Origin: Deltaproteobacteria bacterium
Lineage (GTDB): Bacteria; Desulfobacterota; Binatia; UBA1149; SPBQ01
NCBI GenBank assembly: GCA_029262375.1
Contig: JAJCZM010000016.1
Span: 62,001 to 126,000, forward strand
Length of the DNA stretch: 64,000 nt
Direction of reading: 5' to 3'
The notes beneath the pieces are model-generated. The model did no database searches, had not been told where the DNA came from, and saw only the letters and a program-made list of their open reading frames with translations. The position numbers and the translations under genes were made by a program. Of the stretch, positions 28,397-36,408 are shown piece by piece (position 1 is the stretch's first letter; every line of letters starts with the position of its first letter).

Positions 28397-28923
28397 TCTC
28401 TTCCTCCGCTTCCACACCACATTTTCTGACGGGTGTGCCCATCCGGCTGAGCACGCAATAGCCCTACCGGTCCCAATAAGTTGATCTGGCAGTGAGTGGC
28501 CATCGCCCCCGCGATAACCGCCTCCGTGACGCTCAGCGGCTTACCCGAAGTGCGTGAAATCACGCTATTTCGGACTTGCGCCTGGAACGCTGTGGCGAGT
28601 TACCCAGAGATGGAGCCCGTACAGCCCGTGCTCCACCGCAGTAACCGCCAACCCGGCCAACCTAGCGCGTCTCCCACGCGAGGCCACGAAAACTGCGCAC
28701 AAAAACTGCCCTATCTTGTGCGCAATTCAGAGTTATACCACAACATCTTGTGGAGCGCGCCCTTGCAGCCACAAGATCCATTTTTTCGCCTACAAGCAGA
28801 TATGATAGGCGAACAGAATACGAAAGTATGCGGATTTCGCTCCTGTAAGACAAGTACGGGAGCAGCCATGCAGGCAATGACTAGCCAGCCCGGCTCGCCA
28901 CACATAAGAATGTCGCACCAGCA
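28397..28923. other. 527-base gap between nrdJ and dciA
   Basis: A divergent intergenic region. Besides the NrdR-like boxes (28706-28784) it holds a stem at 28839-28863 (GCTCCTGTA / TACGGGAGC with one G-U pair). No cobalamin riboswitch B12 box was found on the nrdJ-proximal side. A 61-codon frame on the minus strand (28381-28563) overlaps the nrdJ start and looks accidental. The long leader of nrdJ, about 300 bases, is otherwise unexplained. Confidence 0.5.
28706..28784 (-). promoter_or_regulatory. Tandem NrdR boxes upstream of nrdJ
   Basis: CCACAACATCTTGTGG at 28738-28753 fits the NrdR-box pattern acaCwAtATaTwGtgt at all strongly conserved core positions. A half-match (CTGCCCTATCTTGTGC, 28706-28721) lies exactly 32 bases away, and another half-match (CCACAAGATCCATTTT, 28769-28784) lies 31 bases away on the other side. 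Spacing of about three helical turns between paired boxes is the known NrdR arrangement. NrdR is an ATP/dATP-sensing repressor of ribonucleotide reductase genes. A TATAAC hexamer on the minus strand lies directly beside the central box. Confidence 0.7.
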
Positions 28924-29451
28924 GTGAGCAAGCGCAGATACAGACGGGAAGGGCCGACCAGGGGCGGCGCGAGGCCGGACAAGCACCATCCCACTCCATT
29001 AAAGGTAGTGCTGGGCGAGGTCGTCGGCCGCTTCGGGCTGGAGCGCTCTCTCGACGACTACCGTATCTGGCAGGCCTGGGACGAGGTCGTGGGGCCCGCG
29101 ATCGCGCGCAACGCCCAACCTCAAAAGCTCAGTGCGAACCGCTTAGTGATCGCCGTGCGCAACGCCGGCTGGATGCAAGAGCTTACGATGCTTCGGCGCG
29201 ACCTCTGCGACCGCCTCAACGCCTGGATGGGCCGCGAGGTAATCAAAGAAATCTTTCTCGTCGTCGGCAAAGTCGACAACGACGAACCGCGCAATGGGCA
29301 ACGTCGTGCACGCCCCACGGGCACCAAACTTGCGGAGCAACGGCGCCAACGAGTTACTCCGGAAGAGTTGGATGCAGCGATCGCAAAGCTGTGGAAGATC
29401 GCAGAGAGCAGGTCTCAGGAGTCTGACGACTCCGACGATTCGGACAATTAG
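28924..29451 (+). CDS. DUF721 (DciA-like) protein
   Basis: A 175-residue protein starting with GTG. The core LGEVVGRFGLERSLDDYRIWQAWDEVVGPAIARNAQPQKL and LVIAVRNAGWMQELTMLRRDL match the DUF721 domain. DciA proteins load the replicative helicase in bacteria that lack DnaC, so a replication role is likely but inferred. The C-terminal third is charged, ends in an Asp/Ser run, and is not part of the domain. The start has a weak ribosome-binding site. Confidence 0.8.
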   Translation: MSKRRYRREGPTRGGARPDKHHPTPLKVVLGEVVGRFGLERSLDDYRIWQAWDEVVGPAIARNAQPQKLSANRLVIAVRNAGWMQELTMLRRDLCDRLNAWMGREVIKEIFLVVGKVDNDEPRNGQRRARPTGTKLAEQRRQRVTPEELDAAIAKLWKIAESRSQESDDSDDSDN

Positions 29452-29473
29452 GAATAGCAGGCTTCGGCGGAGA

Positions 29474-30685
29474 TCAGATCGCAGCCGCGAGTTCTTCGGG
29501 CGCGGCACTCCAGTCAGCACCGATCGTCTCGACTTCGCGCGCGGCCACCGCGCCCTGCACCATCGCTGTAACATCGAGAAGCGATTCGGCCTCGATCACT
29601 TCGTCGAGTTTCGCAGCCGTTGCAGGATGCTTCGGAATGAACAGCGTACAGCAATCCTCATCGGGGACGATCGATACCGCGAAGGTATCGTAGCGTCGCG
29701 CGTAGTCGGTAATCTCGCGCTTCTCCATACCGACCAGCGGTCGCAGTACGGGTAGCGTCGCGGCATCTTCAATTACCGACAGATTGGGCAGGGTCTGCGA
29801 CGCCACCTGGCCCAAGCTTTCGCCGGTAACCAACGCCGCCAGCCGATCTCGGCGGGCTATCGAAGAGGCAATACGCATCATCATCCTGCGATACAGAACG
29901 ACCCGTAGCGGCCGCGGTACCGCGGCCACGATCGCCGACTGTATGTCTCCGAACGCTACCATCGACACTTTCGTCGGCCCCTGGCCGCGCGCAAGTATCG
30001 ATGCGAGTACCCGGGCCTTCTCCTGACTGGTGCGGTTGAGATAGGGCACACTGTGAAAATGCAGACCGTCAATTCGACATCCGCGACGCATCATCCGCAA
30101 GCCCGCCACCGGCGAATCGATGCCGCCCGAAAGTAGCAGCAGCACACGACCTCCGGTGCTCACGGGAAGTCCTCCGCATGCCGGGATCTTGTTCAGGCCG
30201 ACGTAAATCCCTTCCTGCGTAATCTCGACGTGAACGACCTCGTCGGCGTTCTTCAAGTTCACCGGCGCGCCGGTCGCGGCAACGATACGCGCACCGAGCG
30301 CGCCACCGACTTCGGGCGATGTCATGCGAAAGCGTTTCTCGGACCTCTTCACAGCAACGCGAAACGTACCGCGCGGACTCCATGTTTCGAGCAGACGATC
30401 GATCTCTTCTTCGAGCGCCTCTATGCTGATGTCGACCTCGCGTGCTGCAATGACGTTGGCGATGCCCGGCACGACCACGAGCCGACGGACGACTTCATCG
30501 GTATCGGCCTCTCCCGGCCGCACGAGCATACGACCCTGCATCGTACGCACCTTCGCACCCGGCATGTCCTCCAAGCGTCGGCGGATGTTCTCGACGAGCC
30601 GACTCTCGAACATCGGACGATGACCGAGCTTCAGCGCGATCTCGTTGTAGTGCACAACGATGACGTCTTTGCGGTCTGAATCCAC
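29474..30685 (-). CDS. thiI: tRNA 4-thiouridine synthase ThiI (no rhodanese domain)
   Basis: A 403-residue protein: ferredoxin-like and THUMP region (residues 1-170), then a PP-loop ATPase with SGGIDSP at residues 186-192. It adenylates U8 of tRNA and inserts sulfur, and in some bacteria also feeds ThiS. The E. coli-type C-terminal rhodanese domain is missing, as in Bacillus ThiI, so a separate sulfur donor is needed. A Cys pair (DEDCCTLFIPKHP, residues 345-346) is present. ThiS/ThiG lie 14 kb away. Confidence 0.92.
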   Translation of the reverse strand: MDSDRKDVIVVHYNEIALKLGHRPMFESRLVENIRRRLEDMPGAKVRTMQGRMLVRPGEADTDEVVRRLVVVPGIANVIAAREVDISIEALEEEIDRLLETWSPRGTFRVAVKRSEKRFRMTSPEVGGALGARIVAATGAPVNLKNADEVVHVEITQEGIYVGLNKIPACGGLPVSTGGRVLLLLSGGIDSPVAGLRMMRRGCRIDGLHFHSVPYLNRTSQEKARVLASILARGQGPTKVSMVAFGDIQSAIVAAVPRPLRVVLYRRMMMRIASSIARRDRLAALVTGESLGQVASQTLPNLSVIEDAATLPVLRPLVGMEKREITDYARRYDTFAVSIVPDEDCCTLFIPKHPATAAKLDEVIEAESLLDVTAMVQGAVAAREVETIGADWSAAPEELAAAI

Positions 30686-30765
30686 CGGGCAAAGCTAGCC
30701 AAGCGCTGGGCCAAAAGACAATGGCCCTATTTGTTTGCGCCGCGCTCGCGCCTCACTATGAGTGG

Positions 30766-31344
30766 ATGTCCCTGCCTGCCCGCCTCGCTCGCCACCTATC
30801 CGAACGTGACCGCACGACACTCGACGCGTCCTCATCGCAGCCCTGCGGTGTTTTGCTGGCGTTGCTCCCGGATGCCGCTGCGCCGCGCGAGTATGAAATC
30901 GTGTACACGCTTCGCAGCGAACATCTTCCGAACCACAAGGGCCAAGTCTCGTTTCCGGGCGGCAAGCATGAGACAGCGGACGAGTCGTTGCTTATCACGG
31001 CATTGCGAGAAGCAGAGGAAGAGATCGGGCTTGCGCGTGACGATGTCGAAATCCTAGGCCGACTCGACGACGTCTACACGATGGCGACCGACTTCGTGAT
31101 CACCCCCTTCGTCGGCTTGCTGCCGGCCGCGTACGAGTTCACGACCAACCCAAACGAGGTCAGCGAGCTGTTCACGGTCGCGCTGGGCGATCTTCAGAAG
31201 CCGGAGCATCATGGGGTAGCCGACCGCCAGTGGCGCGGCGGAACCTTCCCCGTCGACGTGATCACCGCCGGCCCTCATGCCATCTGGGGCGCCACACACA
31301 GCATTACCACCAACCTGATCGAGTGTTTGAAAGCGCTCGGCTAG
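30766..31344 (+). CDS. CoA pyrophosphatase (NUDIX, NudL/YeaB-like)
   Basis: 192 residues from the ATG at 30766 (MSLPARLAR); the frame is open to an ATG at 30721. The NuCoA signature is visible as TLRSEHLPNHKGQVSFPGGK, directly followed by the Nudix box ending LREAEEEIGL. Such enzymes hydrolyse CoA or acyl-CoA to 4'-phosphopantetheine and 3',5'-ADP. It converges with the next gene. Confidence 0.85.
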   Translation: MSLPARLARHLSERDRTTLDASSSQPCGVLLALLPDAAAPREYEIVYTLRSEHLPNHKGQVSFPGGKHETADESLLITALREAEEEIGLARDDVEILGRLDDVYTMATDFVITPFVGLLPAAYEFTTNPNEVSELFTVALGDLQKPEHHGVADRQWRGGTFPVDVITAGPHAIWGATHSITTNLIECLKALG

Positions 31345-31353
31345 GAAGCCGAG

Positions 31354-32103
31354 TCAGACGAGTTCGACGGACATTCCGTCTTGGGCCAGTTCGAACTCCA
31401 GCGACGAGGCCCCGCGCATGTCGGCGCCGAGATGTGTAAGCAGCAGTCGCTTACACTGAAGACGGTCGCGCTGTGCGAGGAGTTCGCGATAGTTGATGTG
31501 AACCGGAGTCATCGGCTCGAGCGTACAGCATTCGCAGAGAAAGAGGTCCACACCACGAGACTTCTCTACGAACGCGTCGGTCCATGCGGAATCGCCGGAA
31601 AACAACATCGTGCGATCGTCCGGGGTCTCGATTCGGTACCCCAACGAGAACGGCTCCGCGCTGTGAGGCACCTCGAACGCTTCGATCTCGTTGTCGGCAA
31701 GGGTGAGCGAATCGCCCGGCCGTATCTCTATATACTCGATCTCGAAATTGAGCCTACGGAAGATCTTCTCGCTATAGAGCGCCTTGTGGACCGCGAACAC
31801 GCGCTCTTCCAAGCCGGGAGGCCCCGCGAGAATCAGCGGAGTCGTGCGCGTTGCGACGAAGGTGTACTCCATAAACAGGTAGGCGATGCCGCCGAAGTGA
31901 TCGCCGTGAAGATGCGATATCAGGACCGAATCGATCGCCAGCGTGTCCAGCTTCGCCCGCTTCATGCCGGCGAGGACGCTCGGGCCGCATTCGAGCAGCA
32001 TCGACTTGGCAGGACCCTCAAGTAGGTAAGCGCTGTGAAGAGCTCCCCCCGCATTGAAGGCGTCGCTTGAGCCCAAAATTCTGACGCGAGACACAGAGTC
32101 CAA
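31354..32103 (-). CDS. Metallo-beta-lactamase fold hydrolase, RNase Z-like
   Basis: 249 residues. The zinc motif SHLHGDHFGG (His64, His66, His69), the later VPHSAEPFSLGYRI, and FSGDSAWTDAFVE with THLGADM fit the RNase Z/arylsulfatase branch of the superfamily. It is shorter than a typical tRNase Z (about 300 residues) and I do not see the flexible exosite arm. A general phosphodiesterase or hydrolase role is as likely as tRNA processing. Confidence 0.8.
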   Translation of the reverse strand: MDSVSRVRILGSSDAFNAGGALHSAYLLEGPAKSMLLECGPSVLAGMKRAKLDTLAIDSVLISHLHGDHFGGIAYLFMEYTFVATRTTPLILAGPPGLEERVFAVHKALYSEKIFRRLNFEIEYIEIRPGDSLTLADNEIEAFEVPHSAEPFSLGYRIETPDDRTMLFSGDSAWTDAFVEKSRGVDLFLCECCTLEPMTPVHINYRELLAQRDRLQCKRLLLTHLGADMRGASSLEFELAQDGMSVELV

Positions 32104-32220
32104 GTTACGTGGGCGTTCAGCCGCAAGTCAAGACGGTCGCCCGCTCGGGACCTCGTTTGCAACGGGGGATGGTCGGACCCAGTGTCGGGCCGCCGAGAAC
32201 AGCGGCGTCCCGATCCGACG

Positions 32221-33513
32221 ATGGAAGAACCGACAGAAGAACCGGCAATACTAGAGCTCGAAATCGAGAGCCTTGCTTACGGCCGCGCCGGTGTCGGCCG
32301 CGCCGACGGCAAAGTCGTCTTCGTAGAGGGCACGGCACCGGGTGATACGATTCGAGCAGTCGTGACGAAGGATCAGGGGAGCTATCTAGAAGCGCAGCTC
32401 GACGAGATCCTGACTCCCGCGTCGTCGCGCGTCACCCCGCCATGCCCCATCGTCGACACCTGCGGCGGGTGTCCGTGGCAACACATCGACTACGACGCGC
32501 AACTCGCAGCAAAACACCGAAACGTCGTCGATGCACTAGAGCGCATCGGCGGCTTCAAAGAGCCGCCGGTTCGCGCGGTGGTACCGTCGCCGAAAGAGTT
32601 CGGCTATCGCAACAGACTCAAGCTCCGCTTCGACCACGGTAAGCTCGGATTCTACAGTGCGCGCACACACTCGCTCGTTCCTGTATCCGATTGCATGGTA
32701 GCCGAGGACCGCGTCCGCAACGCACTCCCCGAGGTCCAGGAATTCGCCGCCGGGCTTGCGACACGTCCTATCCGCGTTGAAATCGCCGAGCGTGGGACAC
32801 AGGCGGGCGTCGTCGTCGCGATCAATTGCGAAGGCCGACTGCGAAAGTCCGACGCTCATCGGGTCAAAGCCGTCGTCAACGATGACGGCTCTTCGATCCG
32901 CGGAGTCGTCATGTGGGGACGAGGCTGGCGACGTGAGTGGGGAAACACGAAACGCGTTCATCGAGCCGGCTCCGGCGATATCACCATCGGAAGTCGCGGC
33001 GCCAGTTTCGGTCAGGTCAATTCCGGTGCGAATCGCGCGCTCGTCGAGAGGGTCGAGATGGCACTCGATCCGTTGGCCGACGGCCGCCTCCTGGACCTGT
33101 ATGCCGGCGCCGGGAATTTCTCCATACCGCTCGCGGCGAAAGCGTCGCGAGTACTGGCAATCGAAAGCGACGGCCCATCCGTCGAAGCGGGCACGGAGTC
33201 CGCGGAACGCGCGGGCTTGACGAACGTAAGCTTCGAGAAGCGAACCGTCGAGGAGTTCCTCGCCGAGGGTAGGCGTGGAACCTACGATCGAGTACTCGTG
33301 AACCCGCCGCGAAGCGGCCTTCGCGCGAACGCGCGGGCAATCGGTAAACTCGCGGCGCCCGTACTGGTGTACGTATCGTGCAATCCGACCACGTTGGCGC
33401 GCGATCTCGCGGTTCTGGCAGAAGAAGGCTACACGCTGACCGAAGCCATGCCGATCGACCTGTTTCCTCATACTTTTCACGTGGAAACCGTGTGTCGCAC
33501 CCAGTTGACTTGA
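32221..33513 (+). CDS. rlmD: 23S rRNA (uracil-5-)-methyltransferase, RumA/RlmD family
   Basis: 430 residues from the ATG at 32221. Domains in order: TRAM-like RNA-binding domain (ESLAYGRAGVGRADGKVVFVEG), a Cys set for a [4Fe-4S] cluster (CPIVDTCGGCPWQH), and a SAM-dependent methyltransferase with LLDLYAGAGNFSIPLA and the nucleophile Cys in YVSCNPTTLARDL. It methylates C5 of a uridine in 23S rRNA. The exact site (U747 or U1939 type) cannot be told from sequence alone. Confidence 0.9.
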   Translation: MEEPTEEPAILELEIESLAYGRAGVGRADGKVVFVEGTAPGDTIRAVVTKDQGSYLEAQLDEILTPASSRVTPPCPIVDTCGGCPWQHIDYDAQLAAKHRNVVDALERIGGFKEPPVRAVVPSPKEFGYRNRLKLRFDHGKLGFYSARTHSLVPVSDCMVAEDRVRNALPEVQEFAAGLATRPIRVEIAERGTQAGVVVAINCEGRLRKSDAHRVKAVVNDDGSSIRGVVMWGRGWRREWGNTKRVHRAGSGDITIGSRGASFGQVNSGANRALVERVEMALDPLADGRLLDLYAGAGNFSIPLAAKASRVLAIESDGPSVEAGTESAERAGLTNVSFEKRTVEEFLAEGRRGTYDRVLVNPPRSGLRANARAIGKLAAPVLVYVSCNPTTLARDLAVLAEEGYTLTEAMPIDLFPHTFHVETVCRTQLT

Positions 33514-33562
33514 TGCAGACTGCTTCTTATCGTTCGCGTATAATCGTTCTCGGAGCCCAAGA

Positions 33563-33826
33563 ATGAAAAAGAAATCCACAGCCGTCACCGGCAAACTGGG
33601 CGCGCGCACGAAGATCACGATCATTCCCGGCAAAGGTGTCTCTCAGGCGATCAACTACATGCTTGAAGATCGCGATGAACTCGAGTGGCTCGTGGCGGTA
33701 GGTCGCAACAAAGACGGCGAGATATTCTTCTACGACACCGGCGGCGACATCATCGAAGACCTCGGAACCCTTGAGTACCTCAAAGAACGAATCGCTCGCG
33801 CGCACTTCGGCGAAGATATCGACTAA
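33563..33826 (+). CDS. Small conserved-looking protein of unknown function
   Basis: 87 residues with good coding composition and clear ends. The N-terminus is basic (MKKKSTAVTGKLGARTK) and the rest is soluble, with DELEWLVAVGRNKDGEIFFYDTGGD. No family recognised. It is 49 bases after rlmD and 18 bases before the TPR gene on the same strand, so it may be part of a short operon. Confidence 0.65.
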   Translation: MKKKSTAVTGKLGARTKITIIPGKGVSQAINYMLEDRDELEWLVAVGRNKDGEIFFYDTGGDIIEDLGTLEYLKERIARAHFGEDID

Positions 33827-33844
33827 GCGAGTGATCGCGCCACC

Positions 33845-34534
33845 GTGCGCACATTTTTCCTCTTCTATATCATCAACTCGTTCGTGAGGAGCCCGCTTCT
33901 CGCGGTCGCGATAGTGATCGCAATCTTCTACCTGGGCGAAGCGCGCTACACGGGCCGGTACTTCAACCCGGCCAACTTCATGAAGCGACGCAGCGCGATC
34001 GGTGAGCTGCGCCAGGCGATCGCCGACAACGACCACGACGTGGCGTCGCACAACGATCTCGGACGCCTGTTGGCCGACGCCGGCAAGTTCGACGAGGCCG
34101 CCGTCCACATGCGCAAAGCGATCACGCGCATGGAGGAGTCTCCGGAAACGAACTTCTACCATGGGCTCTGTCTGTTGCGCACCGGATCGCCCGAGGAAGG
34201 CCGCCGGTTCATACAACAGTCACTGACGCTCAATCCGCGATACGATTACGGCACACCGCAGATAGCGCTGGCCCGCGAAGCATACGAGCGGGGCGATCAT
34301 CACGTCGCGCTGGATTGGGCGCAGCGTGCCGTGAAGCTCAACACATCGAGCGTCGAGGGGTGGGTGGTCGCGGGTGAGGCGCAGCTCGCGAACGGCAACA
34401 CGGCAGCGGCGTCCGACGCCTTCGCGCGCGCACAGTCGGCCTACAACGATCTGCCTCACTATCTGAAACTGGCGGCGAAGAAGTGGCTCAAGGAAGCGAA
34501 GCGCGCCGCGAAACTCATTCCGAGCGGAACATGA
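33845..34534 (+). CDS. Membrane-anchored TPR protein
   Basis: 229 residues from a GTG. An N-terminal hydrophobic stretch (about residues 3-30, FFLFYIINSF and LLAVAIVIAIFYLG) serves as a membrane anchor. Several 34-residue TPR units follow (for example NDLGRLLADAGKFDEAAVHMRKAI). The family scaffolds protein complexes; the partner is unknown. The 3' end overlaps the convergent alkylsulfatase gene by 20 bases. Confidence 0.8.
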   Translation: MRTFFLFYIINSFVRSPLLAVAIVIAIFYLGEARYTGRYFNPANFMKRRSAIGELRQAIADNDHDVASHNDLGRLLADAGKFDEAAVHMRKAITRMEESPETNFYHGLCLLRTGSPEEGRRFIQQSLTLNPRYDYGTPQIALAREAYERGDHHVALDWAQRAVKLNTSSVEGWVVAGEAQLANGNTAAASDAFARAQSAYNDLPHYLKLAAKKWLKEAKRAAKLIPSGT

Positions 34535-36236
34535 GAAGAATCTTGGCAAGATCGATGACGCTACCGTCTACGGCGAGCTTCCCGGTCGCATAAGCCGCAG
34601 CCGCGTTGCGCTGTCGCGCCAGAATTTGCTTCCACACGAAGGAGTCGCATCGAACGGTGATATCGGGATCGTCCGCGGTTTTCTTGCGGAGCTCTGCGAC
34701 GCCACGCCGTACGTGTAACGTGAAGGTCTCGTCCGTATCGGTGAACTCGAGCTGGACTACCGAATCGACGTCTCGACTCTTGTCGGGGTCGAGATTGACC
34801 GGTAGCGACTCCATCACGCTACCGACAGGGAATACGCGCAGCAGCTCTTCGGGCGTTTCTGCGGTGTCTTGCGGCTCGATCTCGATAGCCCCCTCGGCCT
34901 CGAGCGCCTGCGTCAGATAGTAATTACGACCGTTCGCGCTGACCATACCTTCGGCGAGTGCGCGAAGCCCGCCAATGCGTACTGAGCGTGCATTCTCGTC
35001 GGTCGGGTCCAGCTCCAGCAATGCATCGGCCAGCACCAACGCCCATTGGTGGTCGCCTTTGTCGAACGCATCTCGTGCACGTTCGGCCAGCATTTCGACG
35101 CCGCCCGCGAGCGCGGCCAACCTGTCGGCATACTCTAGCGGCGTCATGTTGCCGAGATCGGTAGCATTGCCGCCGAACCAGCCGAGGTAGCCGGAAAAGA
35201 TCGCTCGCACCGACCAATCGACGCGGCCGTAGTACTCATGGAGATACGGCTTCTCGGCCAGATGACTCGGCAGGCGAACACGCGCAACGATCTCGTCCGG
35301 AGTCAGACCGGCGTTCATGTTGCGAATCGTCTGGTCGTGGACGAACTGAATCGCGTCTCGATAGTCCGTTAGAACCTCATGGATGAGATCGGCACCAACG
35401 AGCGGTCGCGTATGCGCAGGAATCAGGAACTCCGGGCGTAGGTCACGCATCTTGTCGAGACTGCCCACCCACTGCATCACGTCTCGGTACGACGTGCCCC
35501 GGATCGCGTACAAGTTGGGGAACGACTTGTAGTAGTTGTCCGCCGGCAACAGCACCCGCCGGCGAGGTAGCCATACGAAGATCTCGTCGGGCGCCTCGCC
35601 CGGTGCATGCACCAACTCGATTTCGACTCCCGCAACGGTGATCGCCATCCGCTCACCGTCGAAGGTCTGAGTGGGGAGCAGCAAGGAAGGATGTGTATCA
35701 CGATCGAACTCGAGCCTCGGCCCGACGCCGCAGTTCACGTGAGCCTCGGGCGGAAGGTACGTGCCGAACTGACGCATGCTACGGGTAAAGATCGTCGGCC
35801 GTAACGTGTTCACCACTCGGCTGAGCCGCTCGAGCGTCGTCGCGTGCGAATAGATTTCGACGCCCTCACCATCGGTGAAGACGCGCGTACCGAACACGTG
35901 GTCGGCATGATTGTGAGTGTAGACAATCGCGCGCAGCGGCTTGTCGGTGATCTTGTCGAACTCTTCTTTGACGGCGGAGGCGGCTTTCGCGCTCTCCATC
36001 GTATCGACAATGATGACCCCGTCATCGCCTTCGATGAGAATCGAATTCGCGAGTCCGTAACCAATGGCGACGTGCACGCCTTCGGTAACTTCGATGATTT
36101 CTTTCTTGAACTCGGCAGTATGCGCGGCGAGATCGGGGTGCGGCGGCGGCGGCGGCTCGGGAACGGGCGTCTCCGGCTTGCATGCTGCCGCGAACATGAG
36201 CGCGCCGATGAGGACAATTCGTACGAAAACCAGCAT
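34515..36236 (-). CDS. Alkylsulfatase-type metallo-beta-lactamase lipoprotein
   Basis: 573 residues. The signal peptide ends in the lipobox FAAAC (Cys19), so the protein is a predicted lipoprotein of the cell envelope. Zinc ligands are in THNHADHVFG (His108, His110, His113). The central alkylsulfatase dimerisation domain (NATDLGNMTPLEYADRLAALAGG) and the C-terminal SCP2-like domain complete the BDS1/SdsA1 architecture. These enzymes release sulfate from alkyl sulfates. Family members with other ester substrates exist. Confidence 0.88.
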   Translation of the reverse strand: MLVFVRIVLIGALMFAAACKPETPVPEPPPPPHPDLAAHTAEFKKEIIEVTEGVHVAIGYGLANSILIEGDDGVIIVDTMESAKAASAVKEEFDKITDKPLRAIVYTHNHADHVFGTRVFTDGEGVEIYSHATTLERLSRVVNTLRPTIFTRSMRQFGTYLPPEAHVNCGVGPRLEFDRDTHPSLLLPTQTFDGERMAITVAGVEIELVHAPGEAPDEIFVWLPRRRVLLPADNYYKSFPNLYAIRGTSYRDVMQWVGSLDKMRDLRPEFLIPAHTRPLVGADLIHEVLTDYRDAIQFVHDQTIRNMNAGLTPDEIVARVRLPSHLAEKPYLHEYYGRVDWSVRAIFSGYLGWFGGNATDLGNMTPLEYADRLAALAGGVEMLAERARDAFDKGDHQWALVLADALLELDPTDENARSVRIGGLRALAEGMVSANGRNYYLTQALEAEGAIEIEPQDTAETPEELLRVFPVGSVMESLPVNLDPDKSRDVDSVVQLEFTDTDETFTLHVRRGVAELRKKTADDPDITVRCDSFVWKQILARQRNAAAAYATGKLAVDGSVIDLAKILLMFRSE

Positions 36237-36408
36237 GAAAACCGATTAGAATGTCGCCCTAGGGTGCAACAGGCGCCGAGTATGGCCGAATTTACTGCTC
36301 ACGTCACACGGCTTGCCGCGCGACGCGGGCTTTTAGCATCAGCGATTCGCTGGCATATGTATCGGTCACAACGAACCCCGCCCTGCGGGCTCGCAAGGTA
36401 CTGGATCC

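Noticed and set aside
28381..28563. 61-codon minus-strand frame overlapping the nrdJ start
   Set aside because: It runs through the nrdJ ribosome-binding site and start in another frame; no family recognised.
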